Below are positions 9,689 to 18,183 of a stretch of 64,000 nt of DNA, piece after piece. The stretch's first letter is position 1. Every line of letters starts with the position of its first letter. Source of the DNA: an uncultured Porphyromonadaceae bacterium (GTDB lineage: Bacteria > Bacteroidota > Bacteroidia > Bacteroidales > Muribaculaceae); contig CANPGB010000005.1 in NCBI GenBank assembly GCA_947573485.1, positions 1 to 64,000 of the forward strand, written 5' to 3'. The notes under the pieces were generated by a model. The model worked only from the letters and a program-made list of their open reading frames with translations. It made no database searches and had not been told where the DNA came from. A program made the translations under genes and the position numbers.

Positions 9689-11308
9689 ATGAGCAAAAAA
9701 TATCTCCTTTGGCTACCAATAGCCTGTTCGCTCTTCCTCATCGCCGGCATCTGGGCCGGTGTTTACTACGCCCGCAACGACCGTAACGCCGCCGCGCGCC
9801 AAAAACTCGACGAAGTATTCGACATCATTGGCCAGAGCTACGTCGACCCCGTGGATTTCGACAGCCTTGTGGAGCTCGCCATACCCGAGCTTCTGGCAAA
9901 CCTCGATCCCCACTCCGCCTATATCCCCTATGCCGAACGCACGGCAGTGAACCGCGACCTCGAGGGCGCTTTCTCGGGCATAGGCATACAGTTCCAGATG
10001 ATGAACGATACCCTCTATATCCTTGAGGTTATCTCCGGCGGTGCTTCCGAAGAGGCAGGCATCCTACCCGGCGACAGAATCATAGAGGTCGACGGCACCA
10101 ACATTGCAGGTGTCGAGGTAAGTCAGGATAAGATTTTCGACATGCTCCGCGGCCCTGAGGGCACCGAAGTCAAGGTCAAAATCAAGCGCAACAACTCCCC
10201 CGCCCCGCTCACCTTCAACCTCACCCGCGCCCAGGTGCCGGTGTCGCCTATCGACGCCTCGTATATCATAGCCGACACCATAGGCTACGTGCGCCTCGGC
10301 AAGTTCTCTGAAAGCACTTATCCAGAGATGCTCACCACCTTGGCCCAGCAGCGCTACGACGGCGCCAAAGCCTTTATCCTCGATCTCCGAGGCAACGGTG
10401 GCGGCTACATGAACCCTGCCGTTCTCCTCGCCAACGAGTTCTTCGGACCCGAGCATATTATCGTAGGAACGAAAGGACGCACCCGCGCCGACCACCAGAT
10501 ACTGTGCTCCGACGGCACTGGCGCTTTCCGCGATGAGAAAATAGTGGTGCTTGTCGATGAGTTCACCGCCAGTTCAAGCGAGATTCTTGCCGGCGCTATC
10601 CAGGATAACGACCGCGGCCTCATAGTAGGGCGCCGTACCTTCGGCAAAGGCCTCGTGCAGCGCTCCTTCGAGCTGCCCGACTCCAGCGAGTTCCGCCTCA
10701 CTGTGCAGCGCTACTACACACCCTCGGGCCGCTGCATACAGAAAACCTACCGCCCCGGCCACAACAGTGAGTACGCCACCGAAATTTTCGACCGCTACGA
10801 CCGCGGAGAGATTTTCAGCGCCGACAGCCTCAAGGTTGACTCTACCCTGATTTTCACCACCACAACAGGCCGCATGGTGTACGGCGGCGGTGGTATCGTG
10901 CCCGACATCTTCGTGCCCTCTGACACCACCAACGTAACTTCTTACTTTGTGAAAGTTGCCAACGCAGGCCTGCTGCGGAAATTCGCCTACGAGTACGCCG
11001 ACCTCAACCGCCCGCGACTCACCGAGAGCCGCGACACCCGCGAGCTTCTTTCCATGCTTCCGTCCGACAACGTGCTTCTGCAGTCGTTTGTCAACTACGC
11101 TTCCGCCAAAGGCGGCATAGCTCCGCGCTGGTACTACATCAACATTTCGGCACCGTTGATTGTTAATCAACTGAAAGCCCTCATAGCCCGCGATATCGTG
11201 GGGCTCGACGGCTACTTTGAGATAATCAACGAAAGCGACCCGGTGGTGGTCGAAGCGGTGCGTCAGCTCAACACCGGCGGCGCCGATTTCCCTCTCACCG
11301 ACGAATAA
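9689..11308 (+). CDS. S41 family C-terminal processing protease (CtpA-like)
   Basis: 539 aa. An N-terminal signal anchor (5-26) is followed by a PDZ domain (about 95-170) and the S41 serine protease core. The Ser/Lys pair fits S295 (in TASSSE) and K320 (in TFGKG), with the same 25-residue spacing as in E. coli Prc. The conserved LDLRGNGGG strand is at 231-239. Acts in the periplasm. The ATG at 9689 was preferred over an upstream in-frame start at 9581, which would run through the deaminase gene and lack a signal sequence. Confidence 0.92.
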   Translation: MSKKYLLWLPIACSLFLIAGIWAGVYYARNDRNAAARQKLDEVFDIIGQSYVDPVDFDSLVELAIPELLANLDPHSAYIPYAERTAVNRDLEGAFSGIGIQFQMMNDTLYILEVISGGASEEAGILPGDRIIEVDGTNIAGVEVSQDKIFDMLRGPEGTEVKVKIKRNNSPAPLTFNLTRAQVPVSPIDASYIIADTIGYVRLGKFSESTYPEMLTTLAQQRYDGAKAFILDLRGNGGGYMNPAVLLANEFFGPEHIIVGTKGRTRADHQILCSDGTGAFRDEKIVVLVDEFTASSSEILAGAIQDNDRGLIVGRRTFGKGLVQRSFELPDSSEFRLTVQRYYTPSGRCIQKTYRPGHNSEYATEIFDRYDRGEIFSADSLKVDSTLIFTTTTGRMVYGGGGIVPDIFVPSDTTNVTSYFVKVANAGLLRKFAYEYADLNRPRLTESRDTRELLSMLPSDNVLLQSFVNYASAKGGIAPRWYYINISAPLIVNQLKALIARDIVGLDGYFEIINESDPVVVEAVRQLNTGGADFPLTDE

Positions 11309-11322
11309 ACTGAAACTGCAGA

Positions 11323-11883
11323 ATGAAAAAAGAAGACATACGCGCCCGGGTGCGAGCCCGCAAAGCAATGCTTGACGATGCCGAACGCTTCGCCGCCGCC
11401 GAGCGTGTTTTTTCATCGCTCGCCTCTATGGCGGCGTTCACCATGGCTCGCAAGGTGCTCATGTATCACTCACTGCCCGACGAGCTCCACACACATGCTT
11501 TCCTCGACCGCTGGTCGGCAGAGAAGGAGTTCTACCTCCCGCGCGTCAACGGTCTCGACCTTGAGATACTGCCCTATTCGCGCTCGCGCACTCACCTCGG
11601 GGCTTTCCATATCGAGGAGCCCGACGGCGAGGATACCGCCGACGTTGCCGACATGGACCTCATCGTTGTCCCGGCAGTGGCGTACGACCGCAGCGGTAAC
11701 CGTGTGGGTCGCGGAAAGGGGTATTACGACCGTCTGCTTAGCCGCGCTAAGGCTCTAAAAGTAGGCGTTTGCTACGACTTCCAATTGTTCGACGCAGGCG
11801 AAATCGAAGCCGAGGAACACGATGTTTCGGTCGACTTTATCATAGCCGACGGCAACGGAATTATAAGAATAGTTAAGAGTTAG
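11323..11883 (+). CDS. 5-formyltetrahydrofolate cyclo-ligase
   Basis: 186 aa, normal length for MTHFS. The N-terminus MKKEDIRARVRARK carries the basic ATP-contacting residues, and the C-terminal GRGKGYYDRLL motif is the family signature. It converts 5-formyl-THF to 5,10-methenyl-THF using ATP. It starts 14 nt after the protease. Odd: the last codons and the TAG stop lie inside a TTAGGRG heptamer array, so the C-terminus (VKS) is partly written by the repeat. Confidence 0.93.
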   Translation: MKKEDIRARVRARKAMLDDAERFAAAERVFSSLASMAAFTMARKVLMYHSLPDELHTHAFLDRWSAEKEFYLPRVNGLDLEILPYSRSRTHLGAFHIEEPDGEDTADVADMDLIVVPAVAYDRSGNRVGRGKGYYDRLLSRAKALKVGVCYDFQLFDAGEIEAEEHDVSVDFIIADGNGIIRIVKS

Positions 11884-11921
11884 GAGTTAGGGGTTAGGAG
11901 TTAGGGGTTAGGAGTTAAAGC
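11873..11921 (+). repeat. TTAGGRG heptamer array (7 units)
   Basis: Seven consecutive 7-nt units: TTAAGAG, TTAGGAG, TTAGGGG, TTAGGAG, TTAGGGG, TTAGGAG, TTAAAGC. The array overlaps the stop codon of the cyclo-ligase gene (TAG 11881-11883) and fills most of the gap to the convergent gene. The same unit occurs in the 43.4 kb intergenic region. The plus strand is G-rich with regularly spaced GG/GGGG runs. Confidence 0.9.
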
Positions 11922-11951
11922 TTAGCACCCCATTTTTAATTTTTGCTGCCC

Positions 11952-13436
11952 TTATTTCTCTCCCGCATCCCGGTCAAGAGGCGAATATAGGAAAAACTTT
12001 TGGCCGTCACGCATAAAACTTTGCTCAGCATAATCCCTGCCCATGTAGTTTACTACGGGGCGGGGATATTCCGTTCTATACGCCCTATTCTCCACGCCGG
12101 GGAGTTGCTCTGTCGCAACAATGGCCTCGCCCACACGCAGAGGTTCGGAGAGCGATTGAAGATGGATGTTTTTGAGCGCCTCGGGTAAAACGACAAACGG
12201 TTTGCCACCGCCCAAAATAGATGATATGCGGAAGGTGTAGTAAGTGTCGTCGGCATCAGGCACCCCGTGGGTTTTGCGCAGCAAGTACCAAGGGAGAGCA
12301 GGCTCGTTGGTGTAATCGAAATATATGGTGCCGTCGGCCGATTTGCTGTAAAGTTCTAAAGCCCGGCGCGTCTCCGTGCCTAACCGTGCCTGCCAAACTG
12401 CAAGCGCTGTGTAATGGGCGCCCACAACGACGGCCAAGCCTATGGCAACAACCTTGGTAAGCTGCGCCGAGCGCACATGTATATCATATGACCGGGCCCA
12501 ACGCACAAGAGCCATCAGGGCAAATACCTGCCCGAACCACCCGGGACGCCCGGCATAGCGGGCGATAATCATAAAGAATAGCGAAGAGAACGCTGCCAGT
12601 GCGAATATGAGCCATGGACTGTAGATGAGTGCCACGAGCCGCTTGCGGTCGGCAATAAGCATGTAGAGTGTCACAGCCGCCAGAATCAAAACATAAAAGC
12701 CGGAGCCTGCCAGTATCGCCTGCAGACTGTCGGGCTCAAGCAAAGCGTCCATATTGCGGTAATTGCCGGGCGCGAGGAGGGTGAAAACGGCGCCTCCGCA
12801 GATGAACAGAATCATTAGCCAATTCCTCCAAGCCATACGCCTGAAGTTAAGCGCGGCGTAAACCACAAGACCGAGAGCTGCCGTGCAGCCCGAAGCCTCG
12901 TGCATACCGGCGGCCAAAGCACAGAAGCCGAGCGCGGGCACCAATTTCCACCACACCAAGGGGCGCCTGCTTATTGCAAGCCACAGAGCGGCAAGGCAGA
13001 AGGCAGTGGCCCATACATAGTTATACTGCGTGACGAACTCCATCCACAAAGCATCCCATCGCAAGGTGAAGGCCGCTGCGGCAATCACGGCTAAGGACCA
13101 CAGCAGAGAGGGGCGGTGGGAGCCTTGGCACCACTTCACTATCATCCAAAACATCAGCGCGGTGCATGCTCCGCAACACAATGCGTTGGCCCACAGCGGC
13201 ATAATGGCAAGCGGCAGTGGGTTGAGCAGGTCGGCCAGGCGAGAGTTCGACCAGTGCCAATGCAGTTTGTAGTGATAGATGAGGCTGTCGAGCGATGTGC
13301 AATCCTGCAGGAAGTAATGCCTGTAGCCGAGGTCATCACCCGTAAGAGGCATGTAAAAGGATACAAAAACATACACCACCCCTATGAAGATTATGAGGGC
13401 TGCAGGGAGGGCTGTGGAGGCACGCAGGCGTGTCAT
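11952..13436 (-). CDS. Polytopic membrane protein (DUF6056-like)
   Basis: 494 aa with about ten hydrophobic helices. The N-terminal part has a YMPLTGDDLGYRHYF-type segment just after helix 1, which resembles the acidic first-loop motif of GT-C glycosyltransferases and of DUF6056 proteins. The C-terminal 120 residues are soluble, probably periplasmic. Its ATG overlaps the stop of the HMA-AraC gene (ATGA), so translation is probably coupled. A role in glycan transfer is only a suggestion. The family name is from memory of the sequence pattern. Confidence 0.65.
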   Translation of the reverse strand: MTRLRASTALPAALIIFIGVVYVFVSFYMPLTGDDLGYRHYFLQDCTSLDSLIYHYKLHWHWSNSRLADLLNPLPLAIMPLWANALCCGACTALMFWMIVKWCQGSHRPSLLWSLAVIAAAAFTLRWDALWMEFVTQYNYVWATAFCLAALWLAISRRPLVWWKLVPALGFCALAAGMHEASGCTAALGLVVYAALNFRRMAWRNWLMILFICGGAVFTLLAPGNYRNMDALLEPDSLQAILAGSGFYVLILAAVTLYMLIADRKRLVALIYSPWLIFALAAFSSLFFMIIARYAGRPGWFGQVFALMALVRWARSYDIHVRSAQLTKVVAIGLAVVVGAHYTALAVWQARLGTETRRALELYSKSADGTIYFDYTNEPALPWYLLRKTHGVPDADDTYYTFRISSILGGGKPFVVLPEALKNIHLQSLSEPLRVGEAIVATEQLPGVENRAYRTEYPRPVVNYMGRDYAEQSFMRDGQKFFLYSPLDRDAGEK

Positions 13437-13987
13437 ACTTTGTCGAGGGGTTTACGCGGGCATCCGAGCTTCACGAAAGCCGAGGGGGTGAGGCCTGTCA
13501 CGGTCTTGAACTGACGCGAGAGATGCGCCGCACTCGAGTAGCCGGCAATATCGGCAATCTCATCGAGCGAACGGCCGCCATAGGAGAGCAGCTCCTTTAC
13601 CCGCTCCACCTTCTGTGCTATATGGTATTTTTCGATAGTGCGCCCCTCAACCTGCGAGAAGAGGCGGCTCACAGCGTCGTACGATACTCCAAGTTGCTTT
13701 TCGATACAAGCCGAAAGCTTGAAACGGCACTCAGCCTCGTTACGCACGTGGTGCATCACGGCTATCTTAGCGCGCTCCACGAGGTCGGCGGCGGGGTCGG
13801 AGACACGGGCAAAACCAAGTTCGCGCAGGCCGGCATCGAACGATGCCAAGGCGGAATCAGAAAGAGGGGCAGCAAGCTCTACAGTGCCAATATCCACAGC
13901 AGGATTCTCAACGCCGAGCGAGGCGAGCACAGCCTTGACCGCAGCCACGCATCGCTCGCACACCATATTTTTAATTCGGTAAATCAT
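13433..13987 (-). CDS. AraC-family regulator with N-terminal HMA-like metal-binding domain
   Basis: 184 aa. Residues 1-70 look like a heavy-metal-associated fold (MVCERC at 8-13, the MxCxxC position) and residues about 80-180 are an AraC helix-turn-helix pair (SLDEIADIAGYSSAAHLSRQFKTVTGLTPSAF). It could sense a soft metal and control transcription. The ATG at 13987 was chosen because it overlaps the MFS stop as ATGA and puts the HMA motif at the normal distance from the N-terminus; a longer reading to 14104 would run into the MFS gene. Confidence 0.85.
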   Translation of the reverse strand: MIYRIKNMVCERCVAAVKAVLASLGVENPAVDIGTVELAAPLSDSALASFDAGLRELGFARVSDPAADLVERAKIAVMHHVRNEAECRFKLSACIEKQLGVSYDAVSRLFSQVEGRTIEKYHIAQKVERVKELLSYGGRSLDEIADIAGYSSAAHLSRQFKTVTGLTPSAFVKLGCPRKPLDKV

Positions 13988-15123
13988 TTGTATCGGAAGT
14001 AAAGTATAAACAGAGCGGTCGCGCCTATAATACCGCAGGGAATACCTACGAGGGCAGGCGACGCCAGACCGAGGCCATGGCCTATGGCAGCACCGCCGAG
14101 CCATGCCGACATTGCATTAGATACATTGAAAGCTATCTGTATGCCTGCGCCCCCGAGCATCTCACCGCCTTTGGCGTAGCGCACAATGAGGTACTGCAGC
14201 GGGCCGCCTATGCCAAAGAGGCAGGCGGTACCGATAAATAGAAGTACCACCGAAGGCAGTTTATCGGCGGCAAAGAAATACATCGCCGTCATGGCGGCAA
14301 TAGCCAGCAGAGCGAGGTTGCCAGTAACGAGAGGCGCGGGATGGCGGTCGCTGAGTTTCCCGGCTATGAAATTTCCTATAACCATGCCGAGGCCGGCAAG
14401 CATCATAATCCACGTCATATCAGGGGCAGAGAAGTGAGCCACGCGGGTCATAATAGGGTCCACATAGCTCAGAAGCGGATATACCGATGCCTGCCCGAAA
14501 AACACACCTGCGTAGATAAGCCAGGGCTGCGGTTTTGAGAGGAAAGCAAACTGGCCGCGCATGCCTCGGTCAGGCAGTGCGTCGAGCACGGGCACCCACG
14601 CGCGGATTCCGATGTAGGCCAACAGACCTATGAAAGCCACTATGCCGAAGGCCGCGCGCCACGAGAGGACGTCGCTCACAAATGTGGCACCGGGCACACC
14701 AACGACGTTTGCCACCGTCATGCCTCCCACCATGATAGCCACAGCTTCGGCACCACGGCCTTTATCGGCAAGGCGCGAGCAAACTATAGCGCCGGCGCCG
14801 AAGAACGCACCGTGTGGCAATCCGGCAATGAAGCGGGCGGCAAGCAACATGCCGTAAGAAGGAGCTACCGACGCCAGTGTATTGCCTATAACAATAAAGG
14901 CTGCAAGGAGTTGCATAACCCTTTTCAAAGGCATGCGACGTATGAGAATAAGGCCGGGCGAACCTACGGCTACGCCTGCCGAATAGGCCGAGATGAGACT
15001 TCCGGCCTTCACAATCGACACATCGAGCCCCTCGGCCACATCGCCAAGGAAGCCCATCATGCCAAACTCTGCGATACCCAAAGCAAAAGTACCGACAGCG
15101 AGTGCAATCAGACTCTTTTTCAT
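13984..15123 (-). CDS. MFS transporter, AraJ-like
   Basis: 379 aa with about 12 membrane segments. The first helices contain GIAEFGMMGFL, and loop 2-3 the MFS-like GSPGLILIRRMPLKRVM. It resembles the AraJ/YdhP drug or sugar efflux group; the substrate is unknown. It is the first gene of a three-gene ATGA-coupled set with the HMA-AraC regulator and the membrane protein, so efflux linked to a metal or toxic signal is possible. It lies 22 nt downstream of the nitrilase gene. Confidence 0.85.
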   Translation of the reverse strand: MKKSLIALAVGTFALGIAEFGMMGFLGDVAEGLDVSIVKAGSLISAYSAGVAVGSPGLILIRRMPLKRVMQLLAAFIVIGNTLASVAPSYGMLLAARFIAGLPHGAFFGAGAIVCSRLADKGRGAEAVAIMVGGMTVANVVGVPGATFVSDVLSWRAAFGIVAFIGLLAYIGIRAWVPVLDALPDRGMRGQFAFLSKPQPWLIYAGVFFGQASVYPLLSYVDPIMTRVAHFSAPDMTWIMMLAGLGMVIGNFIAGKLSDRHPAPLVTGNLALLAIAAMTAMYFFAADKLPSVVLLFIGTACLFGIGGPLQYLIVRYAKGGEMLGGAGIQIAFNVSNAMSAWLGGAAIGHGLGLASPALVGIPCGIIGATALFILYFRYK

Positions 15124-15145
15124 CTATAAAAACTGTACCTGAAAA

Positions 15146-15949
15146 TCAGAAATTACCTTCGAGGATTTGGAAATCGTCGGCATCGGCCGCAACAGGGAAA
15201 TTGCGCCTGAAAGTTGCCTGGCTCTCACGGCTGAGGTCGGCAACTATAAAAGGCCCCTCGGCACGGGCTGCCGGATAGCCGCGGCTGTCGAAAACGAAAG
15301 ACAGCCCCGAATAATCGCCATAGGCGTCGGCACCTCCGCGGTTGGCTCCGGCCACACAGCACTGGTTCTCGATAGCGCGGGCAATGAGCAGATGCTCAAA
15401 AGCGTAGCCGCGACTATTGGGCCAGTTGGCCACTACGAGAAGCAGGTCGTAGCTGTTGGCACGGCAGCGGCACCATACGGGGAACCGCAGGTCGTAGCAC
15501 ACAATCATGGCTATATTCCAGCCACGGAAGCGCACCACCGGCAGAGGGTCGGTGCCGGGAGCAAAAATCTGAGCCTCGCGGCTGAGAGAGAATAGGTGAC
15601 GCTTGTCGTAGAAAGTCTCCTCGCCCGAGGGTTCTATGAAGAAAGCCCTGTTATATACCTTAGGAGGCGTAGAGGCAAGGTAGCTGCCTGCTATCGCCAC
15701 AGAATATTGGCTTGCGAGAGCCTTTATGCAGTCAATGGTCGCGCCGGTGTTACGCTCGGCGAGGTCTTTCATCAACTCGGGGTCATCGGTATAGCCGGTG
15801 GAGAAAAGCTCGGGGAGCACCACAAGGTCGGTGCCCTCGGGGAGGTTCTTCATGGCCTCGGTGACGGCGGCGATGTTGGCCTCCTTGTCGGCCCACTTTA
15901 TGTCGAGCGGCAGCAGGGCTATTCTGAAACGGTCGGTAAGCCTGTTCAT
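15146..15949 (-). CDS. Carbon-nitrogen hydrolase (omega-amidase/nitrilase family)
   Basis: 267 aa, cytosolic. The Glu-Lys-Cys triad is visible: E47 in LPELFSTGY, K116 in YDKRHLFS and C151 in VCYDLRFP. The sequence is closest in style to YafV/Nit2 omega-amidases, which hydrolyse alpha-ketoglutaramate or related omega-amides in metabolite repair. Its ATG overlaps the acyltransferase stop (ATGA). Substrate assignment is by family resemblance. Confidence 0.88.
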   Translation of the reverse strand: MNRLTDRFRIALLPLDIKWADKEANIAAVTEAMKNLPEGTDLVVLPELFSTGYTDDPELMKDLAERNTGATIDCIKALASQYSVAIAGSYLASTPPKVYNRAFFIEPSGEETFYDKRHLFSLSREAQIFAPGTDPLPVVRFRGWNIAMIVCYDLRFPVWCRCRANSYDLLLVVANWPNSRGYAFEHLLIARAIENQCCVAGANRGGADAYGDYSGLSFVFDSRGYPAARAEGPFIVADLSRESQATFRRNFPVAADADDFQILEGNF

Positions 15950-16491
15950 TCGGTAGAGAACTTATCGGGGTTAATGCCGGTGAATGGAGCGTAGAAATCT
16001 TTGACGGCGCGGATGTCGGCGTCAATATCCCCGCTCGGGGTAAATGTGCGCTCAATCATAATGGTTTTCGTGGCAGCGTCGATGGCGCCGAGGGCGATAG
16101 GCACGCCCGTGTTGAGCGCTATGTGGAGGAAACCCGTGTGCCACTTGGAGGTTCGGCTGCGTGTTCCCTCGGGAGTTATTGCAATAGTGAGGCGCGTGGC
16201 GGCATTGAATTTCCCGGTCATGAAAGCTGTGAGCGACGCGCTCCCGGGTCGCTTGCGGGGCACGGCAATGCCTCCAATGGCTCGGAAAAAGCAACCCAAG
16301 GGCCAGAAGAACCAGGTTTCTTTCATGAGAAACCCGGCTCTGCGGCCCACAGAGAGATAGGCGAGTTCACCGAGTATAAAATCCCAGTTGCTTGTGTGGG
16401 GAGCCACACAGATAATGCACTTGGGATAATCGGGGACGGTGATACTCACCTTCCAGCCGAACAGCTTGAGCAGTCGTCCGGCGAAATTCAT
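15946..16491 (-). CDS. PlsC-like 1-acylglycerol-3-phosphate acyltransferase family protein
   Basis: 181 aa, short for PlsC. The HX4D motif reads HTSNWD (32-37) and the second motif PEGTRS is at 107-112, so both catalytic and glycerophosphate-binding motifs are present. A hydrophobic N-terminal segment may attach it to the membrane. The compact size and PHTSNWDF form are typical of a Bacteroidota subgroup that may acylate lipids other than lysophosphatidate. ATGA overlaps on both sides place it in a coupled set. Confidence 0.87.
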   Translation of the reverse strand: MNFAGRLLKLFGWKVSITVPDYPKCIICVAPHTSNWDFILGELAYLSVGRRAGFLMKETWFFWPLGCFFRAIGGIAVPRKRPGSASLTAFMTGKFNAATRLTIAITPEGTRSRTSKWHTGFLHIALNTGVPIALGAIDAATKTIMIERTFTPSGDIDADIRAVKDFYAPFTGINPDKFSTE

Positions 16492-16850
16492 TCAGCAGCG
16501 GCTTTCTTGATTTCAGCTTTGACGTCTTCGGGAAGAGCGGCGTTCATGCGCTTAACGATGTTGACGACGGCTTCATCGAAGTTATCGAGGAGCTTGGTGT
16601 ATGCTGTTCCGAAGTAAGCGCGGCGTGCTTTCTTATATTCGGCGCGGTTCTCGAAATCGCGGGGAGCCTTGTCGAAGGCTATAGTTGCTTTTGCGAGAGT
16701 GTCGGCCTGGAGACCGGCGATGTCGGCAACGATGTCGTGTACGGTCTTGCGGTCGATAGTGGGGAAAGCAGCGCGTGCGAAGATTATTTCGGCTGCGAGA
16801 GCGCCGCAGGTATTGCGGACGAATTTTTTGAGCTGACGTTTTGTTGCCAT
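16488..16850 (-). CDS. Conserved small helical protein of unknown function
   Basis: 120 aa, almost entirely helical and rich in Lys/Ala, with no signal or membrane segment. It begins MATKRQLKKFVRNTCGAL, a pattern I have seen in small Bacteroidales proteins without assigned function. It lies 1 nt after thrC and overlaps the acyltransferase start by ATGA. No motif supports a function. Confidence 0.75.
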   Translation of the reverse strand: MATKRQLKKFVRNTCGALAAEIIFARAAFPTIDRKTVHDIVADIAGLQADTLAKATIAFDKAPRDFENRAEYKKARRAYFGTAYTKLLDNFDEAVVNIVKRMNAALPEDVKAEIKKAAAE

Positions 16851-16851
16851 A

Positions 16852-18168
16852 TCAGTTTTTAGTTAAGGGGTTGATAGATAGGAGTATTTTTCGGAGAGCG
16901 GGAATAGTAGGAGGAATGATTGCAGCATGGCGGCTACCGCTCATAAAACGGGTTAGCTGCACAGGAAGTTCGATAGCTGCGCCCGTGATGCCCGTCATGA
17001 TGTCGAGCTGACGCGCCGGATGACCGGTGGCGAAAATAACCTTCGGGCCGGGTAGACCCGACTCGACAGCTGCGCTGAAAGCCATGGCTCCATGAGGGTC
17101 GATGGTGTAGTTGCAATGGCGTCGCAGCAGGTTTACGGTATCGGCAATGGCGGTGTTGTCGACCGGCGGTGCCACGGTGATGTCGGCATTGAGGGCCGCA
17201 AGGTCGCCACCGTATAGCCACGAGAGGCGCGGCCACGACGAGGGGTAAGCCATATCGGTAGAGGGCGCAAGCGTCGGCACCGGTGCGTTGCCCGGAACAG
17301 GTTCGGAGCCCTGCAGAAGATTGCGGAACTGGTTGTTGGCGTTCGTTGCCGCAATAAGAGTACCCGCGGGAAGCCCCATGCGGCGTGCGATAGCGGCGGC
17401 TACGAGGTTGCTGCCGTTTCCACACGGTATTGAGTATATGGCCCTTGCGGCATCTTTCACACCCTGAGAGGCAAGGCGCGCGTAGGCATACATGGCAAAA
17501 CTCACCTGCGGTATGAGGCGTGCGATATTTATAGAGTTTGCAGCCGTGATATTGAAGTCGGCAAGCGAGGGCTCGGCGAGCGACTTGAGCAACAACACCT
17601 TGCAGTCCTCTATAGTTCCGGCGACCTCCACGGGGTGTATATTTCCGCCGAGCGATGCGAAGAGCGAAATCTGGCTGCGCGAGAGGCGTCCGCGTGGATA
17701 GAGCACGATGACATCGACCCCGGGCTCATTGAGGAACCCGCTCGCTGTGGCGGCGGCAGTGTTGCCCGTGCTTGCCACAACTACGGTTCGGCGCTTGGCG
17801 GGCGCGGTAAGGCGCAGTATACCTGCCATGAAGCGGGCGCCGTAATCCTTGAAGGTGAGCGAAGGGCCATGGAAGAGCTCCAAGGCATAAAAATCGTCGT
17901 AGAGGTGTCGCAGAGGGATATCGACGGCAAAGGCGTCGTCGACCACGGCCTTGAGAGCCACGCTGTCGAGGTCGTCGCCGAGCAGTGTATCGGCCACCAC
18001 GAAAGCAATCTCGCGGAGATTCATCTCGGCGATGTTGTTGAAGAGAGCAGCGGGTATTCGGCGCACCTCGGCAGGCATGAGCTGTCCGCCGTCGGGCGCC
18101 ATACATGTGTCGACAGCCTCTGCCAATGTCAATTGGCTGCCGCTGCCTTTTGTAGATACGAATTTCAT
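16852..18168 (-). CDS. thrC: Threonine synthase
   Basis: 438 aa, PLP fold type II. The N-terminal KFVSTKGSGSQLTLAEAV segment and the PLP lysine motif SLTFKDYGARF (K107) identify ThrC, which converts O-phosphohomoserine to threonine. The glycine-rich phosphate-binding loop appears as PCGNGSNL. Other threonine genes are not adjacent. It sits 15 nt downstream of the coiled-coil gene. Confidence 0.95.
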   Translation of the reverse strand: MKFVSTKGSGSQLTLAEAVDTCMAPDGGQLMPAEVRRIPAALFNNIAEMNLREIAFVVADTLLGDDLDSVALKAVVDDAFAVDIPLRHLYDDFYALELFHGPSLTFKDYGARFMAGILRLTAPAKRRTVVVASTGNTAAATASGFLNEPGVDVIVLYPRGRLSRSQISLFASLGGNIHPVEVAGTIEDCKVLLLKSLAEPSLADFNITAANSINIARLIPQVSFAMYAYARLASQGVKDAARAIYSIPCGNGSNLVAAAIARRMGLPAGTLIAATNANNQFRNLLQGSEPVPGNAPVPTLAPSTDMAYPSSWPRLSWLYGGDLAALNADITVAPPVDNTAIADTVNLLRRHCNYTIDPHGAMAFSAAVESGLPGPKVIFATGHPARQLDIMTGITGAAIELPVQLTRFMSGSRHAAIIPPTIPALRKILLSINPLTKN

Positions 18169-18183
18169 TTCAGACCTGACGCT

